Positions 44,341-61,619 are shown, numbered from the stretch's first letter. The stretch is DNA of 64,000 nucleotides from Engraulis encrasicolus (GCF_034702125.1 NC_085880.1:14306975-14370974), one strand, 5' to 3'. Translations and numbers: made by a program. The notes: generated from the letters alone by a model not told the origin.

Positions 44341-45632
44341 AAATAAAATAAGACATGTGCAGTCATGGTAAAGTGCTACTGTTGCTGCTGCTCCTTACAG
44401 TCAAAACAAACATTTCACTTCTCAGCACTGTCATGTAGCACCAATGAACAGTTTGTCGAGAATAACTTTTCAATATTATTCTATTCTACAAGTGTGTAGA
44501 AGTATTTGCTCGATTAGACATGTTTTCACCACGACAACACACACCAAGTAGCACATTTTGCAAAAGTCACACACAACCGAGGAGGAGGCAATTACAGATC
44601 TCGCTTGAGAAAAGCATTTTATTCAGTTAGCTGAAGTTGCACAGCTTCACTCAGAAAGAGAAACATTATATAATGAACAATATGAATAGAAGGAGATTTT
44701 TTAACTTAGAAAGCTAAATCCAACTGGGACATAGTAAGATATTTTATATCTGTGTAATCATTAACAGTGGAACTTGACATGAACATGTCGCAAAGTTCTA
44801 CTTTCATTTAATCATTTGTTTTGTTTTACCTTAAAACAAGAAACAAAAACAGGTTGAACTATTAAGAGCAGCGATGCAGAGTCCTGTGTGCAGCCCAGAT
44901 CGTGAGGGGACGCAGTGATGACGCTGATGGGTCCATGTCATGTTATGTCCATAGATCCTCCATACAGCTCTATGGTCATGTCTGTCAACTTCTTCCATCG
45001 TGGCTAACCATTTTGACCATTCATGTAGCAATGCCTTAAAGCATGTATGCTAGGATGTAGCTACAACATTCGTCAAACATGGCACTGCTAGCATGCATGC
45101 TAACACAGCACAGTTGTATGACCGCCAACAGACGGCAGTTAGCCACATGGATGCCAACAAGACTCTGCTCGTCTAACTCACATACTCCGTTCGCACATAC
45201 AATCACAAAGGGCCAAGGACGTCTGAATTGAAGTGCAGCTACAGACAAAATGTAAGAACCCTTGAAAACATAAGAAGGCATTTTCATTACTCATTTATTT
45301 CTTTCTTTTTTTTTTAAAAAAAAGGAAGAAAAAACTCAAGGCATTGTGATAAACATTTAACAGCCTGGACTGAGAAAAGGGAAAATAAACAAACCAAAGG
45401 TGCTTTTTTTCAAAACTATATCGAATCCCTTTTATGTCAACTGCAAAGGTAATTAAAAGAAGTAGCATTTTCCATCCATAAAAAAAACATAGCTGATCTC
45501 AACGAAACCATGTAGTGCCCCCTTGAACACTAGCCTATAACATATTCTTCTTAACAGATTTTTAACCTTCATACCCTGGCTTGACAATGGAAAACAATAC
45601 AAAATAAAACAAAAATAAAACAACTAAAACAA

Positions 45633-45702
45633 ATAAAATAAAATAAAATAAAATAAAATAAAATAAAATAAAATAAAATAAAATAAAATAAAATAAAATA
45701 AA
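45633..45702. repeat. (AAAAT)n microsatellite
   Basis: About 14 units of AAAAT/ATAAA. Confidence 0.95.
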
Positions 45703-46284
45703 GAGAAAAGTAGCAAGAGAAACGCAGAGAACACGGCTAAGGAGGGACCAGGTGATAATTTATATCAAATTTGTCATGATGCTTAAACAAAAAAAAAAAC
45801 AAAAAAAAAAAAAAACGCACACAACCAAACCGGTCTGCTTATGACATGAATCTTAAAACTGAATATGATGATGATGGGAAAACAGAAACGTTTACTCTGT
45901 TGCCGTCTTCAAACTTTTGGAGCTGGCGTTCGAGTCTTTACATTCGCAAAATCCACCTTGGTGAACACCAACATACCTGCTGGATGTGGCGGACAAGGTC
46001 AGGTGTGCATGTGTGTGCGTGTGTGTGTGCGTGTGTGTGTGTGTGTGCGTGTGTGTGTGTTTGTTGGAGGGGGGTTGGGCACACGGTGAATGGATGCTGC
46101 CCAAATTTGTTGGAGCAGGGCAGTGACATTGTTGGGGTGTAGAGAGGGCTGGGGGTTATTTGGAGGAACGTGGCGTTGTACAGGGGTACATTGCCGTGTA
46201 TGGGGTGTACTGTGAGGTGGGGGGGGCAAAAGGGTTACAGCGCCTCTGTAGGCGTATTCAGGCCAACAGAGAAGCGTGCCGGTG

Positions 46285-46535
46285 CCCGTTCTGACAAATA
46301 ATCTCGACCCAGTTGGCGAGGTCACACCGCAAGTCTGAGCGTTCGGAAATCGGAAAGTTGGTTCGTAATGCGAACTGAAAAATACTTGTCAGGAGGCTCA
46401 ACCAGGTAAAACAGGGTCACATGCGGAAAAGTTCAGACCCCGGTATGAATGCGGGTGGTCCGCAGATGAGCACTTTAGTTCTGATCATAACTGGTGCAGG
46501 AACGGGCAACAGCACCGTTCTGGTCGGCCTGAAAA
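46285..46535. repeat. Dispersed repeat, copy 1
   Basis: Shares GAAAGTTGGTT, CCGAAAAATACTTGT-like and ACATGCGGAAAAGTTCAGA words in order with 49890-50145, consistent with a small transposon family. Confidence 0.6.
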
Positions 46536-46676
46536 CAGTATGAGTGGTGTTGGGTGTCATGGGAGGGCATGCTCTCACTCAGCAACGCGGTGCGTCTGCA
46601 TACAAGTGTGTGTGTTTTTACAGTGCCTGTGTTGGGGTGGGTATGGTATGATGGCAAGCGTTGGGGATTCCCTCCC

Positions 46677-50739
<4,063 letters not shown>

Positions 50740-51126
50740 CTGTAAGGTAAGGAAGGAATGGGGTTAAAAATGAATAAACACATACATACATTAACATGTT
50801 TGAAGAAAACAAGAGTATTAATTACTTTTCCAGCAATAACCATCCCATTTATGATCACAAACAGTAGTAGAAACCATTTCAGTGGCAAAAAGGACTATTC
50901 TATAAAGGCCTGTATTTCATAAATCAATCAAAGGGTAAAAAAATCGAACGTATGTATAACCGGAAGAATTCTTAACCATTTTTGACACAATCATGTTTAA
51001 ACAACAATAATCCTCTCTCTTCATGTAGTGTCTTTGGAGCAATGGGGAGGAGGGTGACCTTGGCTTTTTATCAACTGGATGTAGATCAGAGAAGGATCCC
51101 ACATGGGAGACAGGAATGGTGTCTGA

Positions 51127-51211
<85 letters not shown>
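51127..51211. repeat. (GTGC)n microsatellite
   Basis: About 21 units of GCGT/GTGC. Confidence 0.97.
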
Positions 51212-51212
<1 letters not shown>

Positions 51213-51370
51213 TTTTCAGGAGGGAACTGGCAGTGACGACCTGACCAGAGAGGGAGTAACTGAAGAGAGTGAGGTCAGGACTGGAATGGACAAACTGCTT
51301 TGAACTTGAGAAATGATTCCCACGTTTCCCACTCTGAACTTCCAACATTAAAAAAAGATCACGTGGTGTC

Positions 51371-51796
51371 TAGGGGTGTGCAAAATAATCGTTGCATCGA
51401 TGCATCGCGATACTTACTCTCACGATACAATGCATCGATTCATGACAAGGTATCGTGATACTTATTTTCTCAATATACTGCATGGATTCATGACAATTGA
51501 TTATTTGATAACAATAAAATTCGATTTGCCACGGGTTATTTTGTTCAGTAGAGAATAATATTTCTGTTGTGAGGTAAGCTCTCTCCCAGATGATAGAATG
51601 CTTAAATAGAATGAACTGACTTAAGAAAGCTACACAGCAACTGACAAATAAGCTGTATTTTACACATTTACTGAAGTAAATATCGCAATGCATCACAGTA
51701 GTACATGAATCGCAATGCATCGTGATAGAATCGCATCGTGGCATGTGTATCGTGATGCGCATCGAATCGTGAACCCTTTGCCAATACCCACCCCTA
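51371..51796. mobile_element. hAT-type MITE
   Basis: Ends TAGGGGTGTGCAAAA and CCACCCCTA; 8-bp target duplication GTGGTGTC at 51363-51370 and 51797-51804. The body is made of ATCGATGCATCG-type words, as in many vertebrate hAT MITEs. No transposase. Confidence 0.9.
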
Positions 51797-51804
51797 GTGG
51801 TGTC

Positions 51805-52804
51805 TAGCTTCCACATAGAGGTATTCAACTCCTGCCTCCACATCAAGGTCGTAAATACAGTTTAATTGACAGATAGAGGGATTGAAAAGCAGAAAACATG
51901 GAACTCAAGATCACTCAATGTGGGCAGGGAACATTTCCCCTTAGTGTTGCACAAAACCCCTTACTAACATGAATAACTTCTTAAGCTATTACTCTCGGGT
52001 CTATCCAGCGGCAAAGTCCTGAATGTGCAAACAAACACCCTACAGCAACTGATCATTAACTGGCAAGAGTGTTGTAATCTGTGCTGTATAAACTTAACGG
52101 CTCAGTGTTGTAATCGGCGCTGTAAAAACCAAATGACTCAGAATTTGGCTAGTTAACTTCATCAGCCGATTAGTTAGTCAGTTCCTTGTTGCCTTGTGCC
52201 AGTAACGTCCTTCTTGCCTTGCCTTGTGTGTGTCTATACAGTGTTCATAGTGGGTTGAGAGATGAGAGCATCTGGTCGCATTGCTGGTCTGTGGCCTGTG
52301 AGCCTGTTTTTCTTAAAATGTGTGCAACTGGTGTGGGCTCAGAAGATTCTCAGTTCCTCTGTCAGGCGGTTATGGTTTATTCAGAGTCATGCTGGCTTTG
52401 GCCAGTCAAACAACAATTGTGTTGTGCTGACTTACAATCAAATTGAACTGTGTCCTACACTTATGCTGGCTTTGGCCAGCAGAACCACAACTGTTAATAG
52501 TTATGCTGACTTAGACCGGGACAGAGGGACCCTGTTGCGGGATCATAAGGAAGTGTGAAAGCAGACCAACCTAATCCATGTATCATTGATTGAGTTTGAG
52601 GTTTTCCAGCCAAAGAGGATGGTGTTATGCTTAGCTATGCTCGTAAACCATAGTGTGACTTGAAGTGAAAAGCAAGACTGACCCCCCCGTTTTAATCATT
52701 TTATAATATTTTTAATATTTGTATTTTAATTATTATTCATTTTAATTATTATTTGCTTGTTAATTGTTGTATTATTTTCTCATTATTAATAACATTTTTG
52801 ATAG
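51805..52804. other. No gene recognised
   Basis: Short frames only. A candidate piece of upstream cul9 was looked for here and not found. Repeated GCTGGCTTTGGCCAG words occur at about 52390 and 52464. Confidence 0.35.
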
Positions 52805-55184
52805 TGTGGTAGATTTTAGGTGATGCTCAAAGACAAAAAACATAATAAAAGAAATAAGCAGGCCTATGTGTTGAATGAGGTTGCGGCTCTGAGGGGCCTA
52901 AAGGAAACTTCTATTTGTGGTTTTGAGCAGGCCCTGGGCTACTCACGCAGCTGAGAGCTGTAGTTACCTTCAGGACTGGGTGCTCATAGCAAACATTCCA
53001 GAGTACCCGTTTGTCAAGCAACTATCTGGCCTGTCAACTGGGCTGGCGGTCCCCATCCTTGAGCCACTATGGGTCCTCTGGGGGACCGTATGGCCTAAGA
53101 GCTGAGGCAGGGAGAAAATACGGGTGACTCTATTAGCCTCAGACAACGCCACCAACTAAAGAATCAGGAGTATTAGTGTATCTTGACCCCTGTGGGTCCA
53201 CAAAACATCAAGGACTAATAGAGTGTTAGTTAGTATTAGTAATCCAGGGAAAGAGGATCACAAGACCGTATGCAAACACATATACACAAGGCATGTGCAC
53301 ACACTTACACACACTCAGAATGTATTGTATTTCACCTACACAGAATTCCACTAATATAAATCTGTCCAAAGGTACGGTCAGGGAGGCTGACAAGAGGGGA
53401 CAAAGGGAACAGTTGCCCCGGGCCCTGGGAGAAAGGAGGGCAGAATTGGGTCCTCACTGCATTGCATGTATTGGGTGAGGGGGCCCGTTCAGATAACTTT
53501 GTCCCAGGCCCAGCCAAAATCTGGTAACGGCCCTGGGTACGGTACGCAAAAGGCAACACGGGTGCCGGTCCATATTTGGTGCCGGTTCATGTATAGTTCT
53601 TGTGGATTGTATGTTGTAGGAGTGTGCCGGTATGTGCAAATGTTCGAATGTTACCATGACTTTGTGCGCCACGTACCAGGAGTGAAGGCCTAACTGAGGT
53701 GAAGCAATACCACTTATGGTTGCATATTTTTAATACATAGGGCAGAAATCCTCCATTGTGAACTTCCTTAAAGTGTATATCTCAGGTTAATTTGTATTCA
53801 AAATAATGGACTTCCTTTGATAGTTCTACCACTTCAACAATTATCCATCATTTTTTTCATGCAACAGGGCATAAGAAAATGAAATATAATGGGGAAAAGT
53901 GTGTATTTTCAGTAACATGTTCAAAGAATTCTAATCTATTGTGTGACGTCAGACGAGGCCATTCAGTAGCCCGCAGTAGCGGTAGCCCTGTATTCTGTAC
54001 GGTGTGTGATTGAATTATGCCGTACGGGTATGAAATAAATATCATTGCCAATATTATATCATGACCGCTACAGGGTGCCATGTGACCGTGAGGCAGTAAA
54101 ATAGCCTACTAGTGTTCGAACGATACCAAAAAAAATGGGGGGGGGGGCGGTGAGTGGTTACGATTGCGCTTGCCTCAAAGAGCGAGTCTCAAAGGGCTAG
54201 GCCTACCATGTGATTTCAAATTTCAAGTAGGCCTACACTACAAATTACCAGACATTGTTAGTATCAACCTTTAGTAGGTCTATCACGCAATTTCAGCATC
54301 ATGTCCAAGTGGGAAAGAATGTAAACAGCGACAAATAATAAATAGGCCTAAATAAAACCGTTTGGGTGAATCATTCGCTCCAAGCTTTTTAACGGCAAGG
54401 TGCAAAGCAGTCGGCTGCATTGTAAGAGTGCCAGAGATTACCAAATTCAAACGACTGCAAAGCAATCTGTCTGGGCACAGCGGAAAGCACCTGTGCGGTC
54501 CACACAGCCGTCAGCAGAAAACGAATGAACCTCCCTTGCAATACGTCCGAGAACATCAGTACACCGTATGTCAAATGGCGCATTTGTCTACTTGTTTCGA
54601 GCACCACGTTTCATTGTCATTGCCGCGAGTTTCTGACAAACCACATAGTTGAGCTGCACAACGTGACACTATCATACACAACTTGATGAAGCGCCCCCCT
54701 CACGTTTGACATCCTCGGGCCGAAGTGTCATAAGGGGGTAAAGACCGTGAACATAGTGACACACACTTCACAGTGGTGTTGGTGAAAACGAAACGAAGTT
54801 GCCTCCCACGGCCCAAACGCAAAATAATGCAGAAAATTGAATGCCCCCTCAGTTGTCCTGGCTAGGGCAACTGGCGCGTTATCACTGCTTCTTATTCAAT
54901 GTACCAGCACTTGCATTGTACTCGCGCTGCACTTGTCTCACAATGCAATCAGCTGCGTGCTCCGGGCAAAATAGTCAACTCTCCCACCTTGTGGACACAG
55001 AAGGGAACAATTTGAAGAACGCGTTTCAGACGGACGGACAGACATAGCCTACCCTCTTATAGAGATGCTGGGACGCATCTAAAAACGTGGATCCAACGCG
55101 CATAGTAGGAAAATAGAGACTGAAAAGATACAACCAAAAGGCTCTACTCGAAGGCTCCAGCCAACGCTGTTGAAAGATTGTTTG

Positions 55185-55437
55185 CTAGCCTGATAAACCA
55201 GACTAAATGTGGATGTCTAATTTAGTCTGGCCTCGATGCATAATACATCCGAAGACTGTTGATGAGAACAACCTTCCCTCAAAACCCTGTCCGCTTTGAT
55301 TCAAAATACATCTTTGCGTTGTAATTGGTTTGCCAGATTCATGGCATTCTGGCTTCATTGAATCATTATGCGAGGCCAGACCCACCCGTAGACAAACCAT
55401 TTTGCCGTCCAGCGGGTGGCGCTGGTTCACCAGGCTA
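55185..55437. mobile_element. hAT-type MITE, 253 bp
   Basis: Ends CTAGCCTGATAAACCAG and CTGGTTCACCAGGCTA; 8-bp duplication ATTGTTTG at 55177-55184 and 55438-55445. Confidence 0.85.
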
Positions 55438-56437
55438 ATTGTTTGCCTCTCTCCCAGGCCATCTGAATGAGATGCTTTTATCAAACGTCATACCAAATCT
55501 ACATAGGCCTAGGTTAGTTTTGGTATTTATGTTTATAGGCCTATTTGATCTGGCGACTATTGTTGTTTTACTGTCTTGCTTGAACCGCTCTGTTTGGATT
55601 ACTTGAAGACTTTCCATGGATTATCCTGCATCGTCTCAGTGCCGTGAGTAACCTGGAACATAAGTAGGCTATTTCATCAGAGGTGAGCTTAGTCACTTTT
55701 GGCCGCGAGAGACTTGGAAGGTTTGGATTTGCGCCACACAACGTGGATTATTGAAACTGAAGACTTGATTTCTTCTATATGGATACTTTCGTTTGGTAGG
55801 CCTATAATAACAGACAGTGCAGTTTTTTTTTGTGACACACTGACTTTTTTTTTTTTTTCAAGGAATATAGGTTAACCGAAATAGTCCCGCCGCCGCGTGG
55901 GTTACCTATGCTATTGATTTGTGACACACATGTGGGTGACCTTTATTGAAGTTGCATGTAATTATATTGAATTGAAAATAGGCCATGTCATTTTTACAAC
56001 AGCGACATGACTCGGGTGGTATACTTTAGCCTAGGCCTGTCATGATAACAAATTTTGCTGGACGATAAGTTGGCCAAGAAATTATTGCCGATAATCGATA
56101 ATATTGAATTTTTCGCAACTTTCAAATAATATAATTACAATGATAAAAAAATGGATAAAAATGCATTAAAAAATGCAGATACACCATTTCAAATATCAAT
56201 AAATGTAGTTTTATTAAAATAACAATGAAGAATGTCTTTTAAAGTTGCTTATAAACGAGCAGGGGCACCCATGCACGCACGCACACACACATGCACACAC
56301 ACACACAGTAAACAATAAGAACACTTACCCACCAGAGGTGGCATTAACAAGAGCAAGCGATGTCATATTTGTGTCCAAGAGAATGAACCACACCTACACA
56401 CAAACAGCTAGACAGTGAGAACATTTGTGAGCAGTGC

Positions 56438-56442
56438 AAAAC

Positions 56443-56495
<53 letters not shown>
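56438..56495. repeat. (CA)n microsatellite
   Basis: About 28 CA units inside the hAT transposon, 3' of its transposase; a second run lies at 56629-56643. Confidence 0.95.
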
Positions 56496-56496
<1 letters not shown>

Positions 56497-56661
56497 AATA
56501 CAATCTTTTTGCTTTACTAATCAAGTCAGGAACAGAAACCAGTTGACTTTGTGGCTTAAGGCACTTTGAGGTGTAACAGTTAGAACAGTGCAAAAGAGCA
56601 GCACCCCCCTCCCCCTCCCCCCCCCCCCCACACACACACACACAATATATACAGTCTTGTT

Positions 56662-57567
56662 TTACTCATCAGGCAGATTGCGAGCAAGAAACACCAACTG
56701 GTTAACTTTGTGTGGCTTAAGGCACACTCTTTGAGGTGTAACAATGTTGCCAGCTGTACTGAACATGCGCTCTGAGCTGCAGCTTGTTGCACAAATGCAC
56801 ATTAATTTCTTCGCTAAGGTGGCAAGAAGAGGGAATCTTTTTTCGTTTTCACGCCACCACAACAAGGGATCAGAGGATGTATCAAGTACCTCCTCTTGTA
56901 GGTACCTGGTTAGCTCTGCATCCACCTGCACTCTCCTTGATGCAGCCTGGACCTGACGACCTGAGAGTTGAACTCTCCTGTTTTGAAGGAGGTCACTCAG
57001 CCTCTTCTTCTTAGCAGGTGGGGGGGCAGCAGTGGGTTCATCCGCCTTCCCTCCATCAGCACTGCTGCAGCTCTCACCACTAGCACCTTGGCCATTTCCA
57101 TCTGTCTCTTTTAAGTCCAGTTGCTCTTGCACCAGCTGAAGTTTCAGATCTTCTAATGCCTCTTCTTCCTCCATGCTGCCACGATACCTGGGGTCCAGAA
57201 TGGTGGCTTTCCTCAATAGGCCTTGGATTGCAGGGGATCTGTATTTGTCAGCCAGTGTCTTGCACATTTGTTCTTTTATACTGGCTGTCAGTGCTGTGTC
57301 TGCTGGGTCTTGGGAGAGAAGATCACCTTCAATCAGCTCCAGCACAGGCTTGACTGATGACACTGTAACATATTTTTCCCCTGAGAGGATGTCTGTTAAG
57401 TCCACCAATGGCTTCATTGCTGCGTTGATGGACTCCAACACATCTTGCCAGGCTGGGGTGAGGTTGCTGTGTTTTCTGTCTTCGACCAGGACACGTCTTA
57501 TGGCAGGGAGTTGCTCCAGTACCCGCGCCACCATCTTCTGCTTACTGCCCCATCGTGTGGCAACATC
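56662..57567 (-). pseudogene. hAT transposase exon 2 with hATC dimerisation domain
   Basis: Acceptor TTTTCCACAG; reads DVATRWGSKQKMVARVLEQL onward, with LDPRYRG, an Ala/Pro/Lys-rich spacer and the hATC block (DPLLWWRENEKRFPLLATLA, SSERMFSTAGNIV) to the stop at 56662. This exon is intact; the element is broken by the exon 1 frameshift. The phase-0 splice from 58118 over a 550-bp intron with (CA)n is inferred. Confidence 0.88.
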
Positions 57568-57898
57568 CTGTGGAAAAGATCATATTGCTCTTGTTAAAAA
57601 GTCAGCATTCTTATAGAAACACTACTGTACATTTCCATTATCATGATCAGATTTGTATATTGTGTAGTAGTTTTATATGCTAGGGTCTACGAAAAGGCTG
57701 TTTAAATTAGGCTGTGTCAATGAGAGTTGCAACATGTCAATAAATATATTTTATACACATATTAGATATACATAATGTATAATATGATATAATGTAATGT
57801 TTGCTGTAATGTGTTTGCATTGTAATCATGTAACATGCAATTCTGCAATTTAAACACAATTACCTAGCAGTACATAAACATCTCTCTCTCTCTCTCTC

Positions 57899-57899
<1 letters not shown>

Positions 57900-57967
<68 letters not shown>
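57900..57967. repeat. (CA)n microsatellite after (TC)n
   Basis: Lies in the intron of the hAT transposase. Confidence 0.95.
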
Positions 57968-57969
<2 letters not shown>

Positions 57970-58117
57970 CCTACAGATGGGCAGCTCAAATTTCTCAGCA
58001 TGTTACACTTAGTATTACTTATGCTGTAAAATGAATTCCTTAAAAAGTGTTTAGTTAATAATAATAATTATTATTATTATTATTATTTTAAATAGAAAAG
58101 AATGAAACATATCTCAC

Positions 58118-59096
58118 CAGTACTAGGCTGTGTTGGGGGAGATTTCCCTCAATCTGTGCCTTTTTCAGGTCCCTCTTTTTGATCCAGCTTAGGTTGAATA
58201 CCCTAACCAGGCTTTTGCACAGCCGCACGGGCTGTGCGTTCTCTGTCCACATCAAGGCCATGGGACACCGCAAGGTGGAGGTTGTGGCCAAAGCAATTAA
58301 GCCATTGCCATCCCATATTTCTGACTGCAGCCACAATATTCGCGCCGTTGTCTGTGGTGATGCACGCCAGCTTATCCTCATCCAGCGCCCACTCTGCCAA
58401 AGCCGCTTTCAAATTTTCAGCGAGGGTGTCTGCTCTATGGTTCTCTGGGACATATCTGGTTTCCAGACATTTGGTGTGCAGGGTCCAGTCTGCCGCGATA
58501 TAGTGGACGGTCAGGCTCATGTACGGTGTCATGTTGGAACTTGACCACATATTAGTGGTGGCGGAGAAGAACGCAATATCTTGCAGTTCTTTGAGAATGT
58601 CGCTTTTCATTGTGTTGTACAACCTTGGGATCGCCGTCTGTGATACATAATTACGAGACGGTGGTTCGTACTGGCTATCGAACGAACGTAACATCTTTCG
58701 GAATGCTGGCTTCTCGATCAAGTTAAACGGCAGCATCTCTTTAGCCAGTAGACACACAACGTTGTCCGTTAGTTGGGACCATTTCGCACTGTCCTGCTTA
58801 TATTTAGTTTGCCGGCTGAAAAGGGTTGTGATTGTGCTCTGCTTTGATGGTGCTGCCGTTGATGTTGATGGAGTTGGGGTTGGGGTTTTTTTGCCCAGCT
58901 CGGAAAACTGCAGCGGGTGGTTGTATTTTAGGTGCGTTATCATGTTTGATGTAGTGCTTGCCTTCGATGGCACCGGCTTACTACACATGCGGCTTATTGG
59001 CTCGCAGAGATTCAGTGGCTCACCCTTCTCGTCGGGTTGGAACCCAAAATAGTCCCACACCGGAGCTTTAGCGGTTTTCTTTGCCACCAATTCCAT
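58118..59096 (-). pseudogene. hAT transposase exon 1 (BED finger and N-terminal RNase H part), frameshifted
   Basis: Starts MELVAKKTAKAPVWDYFGFQ. A BED-type zinc finger follows (EPISRMC ... HLKYNH); the first Cys of the usual C-x2-C pair appears as Ser. Next come FNLIEKPAFRKML, FFSATTNMWSS (first catalytic Asp expected in this block, which reads TTNMW), ITTDNGANIVAAV (second catalytic Asp) and CFGHNLHLAV. The frame breaks at about 58222-58232 and continues in another phase as CKSLVRVFNLSWIKKRDLKK to the donor GTACTG/GTGAGA. Similar to ZBED1-like fish hAT transposases. Confidence 0.88.
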
Positions 59097-60679
59097 TCTT
59101 TTCTTTAATTTAGCCTACTCACTTCTTCCCACCGACCATATCATTTGGTTCCTCCGTTTGCTGCTGATATCTGAGTTTACTGCAGTCTAATGCTTCCTTG
59201 CTGCTGCTAGAGCTCGCGGCCGGCCGGTAGTAGAAAAACACTTATCTCTAAAAAGGCGCCAATATGTCACCTGGGCAACGATAAACATTTTTTTTTCTGG
59301 GAAGACGAAACTTAATGACAGTGCACCAACTTTCATCCCATTGGGTGGGGAAAGGGGGTGATGACGACTAGCATTTGGGAAAGGGGATGATTGACGACTT
59401 TTTTTCCGAGGTTTTTTTTTTTTGACTTATCGTGACTTATCGTGTCCAAAAAAAAGTGATCGAGCTTGTAAAAACTTATCGGCCGATTTATCGACTTATT
59501 GAATATCGTGACAGGCTTACTTTAGCCTACTGTTTTGCACCTAGGAAAAGTTTGACGCGATTTCAGCACCATGGACAGTCACTCCCCAGTCGGGCGAAAA
59601 GCACCACATTTTAGGCTATGCAGATCATTTCAAGAGACCCGTTTGTGCTGTTTGTAATTTAGGTAGCCTATTGCATTTAGCTGACACGATATTGGCAGTT
59701 AATTAAAAATGATTAAAAGCAAGCCCAAAAATATGAAGGGATTAGTAAAAAAAAGAAGCCCATGTCGCATAGCCTAGTCTAGCCTATAGGTCCAAGCAGA
59801 ATTTGCAACCCTGCATGAATAGCATTTCTACTAAAACTAGTTGGCCAAAAGTTACTAAATCATTTAGACGTTGTTACAGTACCCTGCATGAGAAAAGCCG
59901 CACGATTACCGGTAGTTGCGATTTCTATTATAGGCCTGCAGGCCACGGCCGTTATATCATTAGTGATCGTCACCTCGCCTATGTAAAATTCCAGGCAAAT
60001 AAAATTAGAACGTTCACCCATGGCCTCGCCTGACGTAGTCGCCAGGTTACGGTTAAACCCACATTTGCCACAACAAACAACAAAAATCGTTGTTTAACAT
60101 CGTTTTTGGAGGGACTTATATATGTGGATCATTTATTGAATACAGTGTGTACACATTGATCCAAAGTAGTGGTTAACCTGCGATATACACTTTAAATGGC
60201 CCAAGACGTCATAGTGTGGGGGGTACCTAGGGTATATATTGTGGCGCTTTGCCAACTGGACTCCAGATCACTTTGTGAACGGTACCTCACGTATCTGAAG
60301 CAAGCTGTTCTCGGGTTGGCCAACTCTTCACTCTTGGTACGCTGGTGGCTGTTAGCAAGAACTTTGAAGACAATAAACGCAACAACAACGACTGCTGAAA
60401 AACACTGTGTGGGCTGAAATTCTTCCAAAACGAGACGACAGGACCAGGCCTTGCGCCGCCCAGAACCGGGGGCCCGAGAGGCTCGAATTTCGGCAGAAAT
60501 CCACTTCAATAGTTATCACTTCTATTCCATCTTGCAAACGAATGCCTTGTTTTTGTGTCTGAGTTACCTCTCTGGGTTCCTGTGTTTTCTGCAGTTCAAG
60601 GGCAAGTCTTGGGGCCTGCTACTCCAACGCGATTGTGTGTTACTACTCTAAATGCTTTGAACTGGATGGGCATCTAGCT

Positions 60680-61619
60680 CATGATGTAGATTTTCATAGA
60701 GAAATACAAAAGCATAGTAAAGAGTCATAGTAAGAGCATGTTTTTGAGGGTCTGAGTGGGCCCCTCACTGGCGCACAAACACATCTGGGCATGGGGGATG
60801 GTAATACTGGGATTACTGGTGGTAATACTGGGGAATGTCAGAAAGGAACTAGGGGGGAAGGTTTGCTGACCAGAGACAGTGACACCCAACACTAACAATA
60901 TCCTTATTTGGGCATCGGCCAAAACCGGGGCTCCACTTTTGGGGGTATATAGCCTTTTCCAAAGCAGAAGGGACTAGGGCTGCATATCGCAGCCATGTTC
61001 CTGTATCGATTCGATTTCGATTCTTAGGGCTTTGAATCGATTAATCACGATTCAGTTCGATTCGATTCGATTCATTGCGAATTGATTCAATCCGTTCCCT
61101 TCTTGGCGCCAGGATTTCCCCCAAAAGATGCTGTTGCCTATTTTTATACAAAAATGTCAAAGGGCTGTGGCTTGATAGTGTTAACAGATTGCTAATTTGT
61201 AATAAGTAGGCCTATGCCTAATACCTACTGGGTATTTTCCATAGACCTAAATTAAATAAAAAGAACAAAAAGAAAAAGAACCAAAAAATCGATTTTGTGT
61301 CCTGTGAATTGATTATGTGAATTTTAGATTAAATTGATCAATTATCGATTAAATCGATTATTTTACCCAGCCCTATAAGAGACACACAATCTGAACCAGC
61401 ACGACGGCTTGGGGTTCTAGAGGACACTGATCAGTTTCCCTGGTGTCATGATGCAGCTCGGGTCAGTAGGTCTTCTGCTCTTTGACTGCTTTTCATTGTA
61501 CTTGTGTGGCAGAGAGCGGAATAAATGTTGTACTCCCTTTCACATAGATTGTTTGTGTAAGTTTGATTATTTCTGGTATTTAGATGTTCGGTGGGATTGA
61601 TTTTCCACAACACTCATCA
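60680..61619 (+). mobile_element. LTR with nested hAT MITE
   Basis: Starts TGATGTAGATTTTCATAGAG (also at 27963) and ends TTGATTTTCCACA. It has GGGGTATATAGCC near 60944 and GGAATAAATG near 61519, as expected for an LTR. It is split by 60975-61375. No clear target duplication. Confidence 0.65.
60975..61375. mobile_element. hAT-type MITE inside the LTR
   Basis: Ends TAGGGCTGCATATCG and ACCCAGCCCTA; body of ATCGATT words. The flanks GAAGGGAC and TAAGAGAC match at six of eight positions, a decayed 8-bp duplication. Confidence 0.75.

Larger units (their letters stand above)
44600..46676 (-). other. cul9: Probable cul9 3' UTR region
   Basis: Sequence past the cul9 stop. Minus-strand AATAAA signals lie at 45294-45299 and 44618-44623. 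It contains an (AAAAT)n run at about 45633-45702, a (GT)n run at 46014-46060, and a repeat copy at 46285-46535. The true end is not known. Confidence 0.45.
56032..59519 (-). mobile_element. hAT transposon with decayed ZBED1-like transposase
   Basis: Inverted ends TAGGCCTGTCATGATA and TATCGTGACAGGCTTA with an exact 8-bp target duplication CTTTAGCC (56024-56031 and 59520-59527). It carries a two-exon transposase on the minus strand and (CA)n runs. Length 3488 bp, near full length for the family. Confidence 0.95.
53772..60191. mobile_element. TTAA-flanked element, 6.4 kb including nested hAT elements
   Basis: TTAA at 53768-53771 and 60192-60195. Inverted ends are AGTGTATATCTCAGGTTAA and TTAACCTGCGATATACACT. 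Without the hAT insert it is about 2.9 kb with no transposase frame. Borders are confirmed by the uninterrupted LTR at 40687-41800. Confidence 0.85.
52805..60508 (+). mobile_element. Solo LTR split by a 6.4-kb TTAA element
   Basis: The left part (52805-53767) matches the first half of the 40687-41800 LTR, and the right part (60196-60508) matches its second half (GACGTCATAGTG, GTATATATT, TTTGCCAACTGGACT, AATAAACGCAACAACAACGA). ATAG flanks both outer ends (52801-52804 and 60509-60512), a likely target duplication. The left part also has a foreign piece near 53385-53535. Confidence 0.8.

Noticed and set aside
50917..51348. 143-codon frame as an upstream cul9 exon
   Set aside because: It crosses the (GTGC)n repeat and shows no CUL9 similarity; phase and motif for the missing RING2 half are absent.
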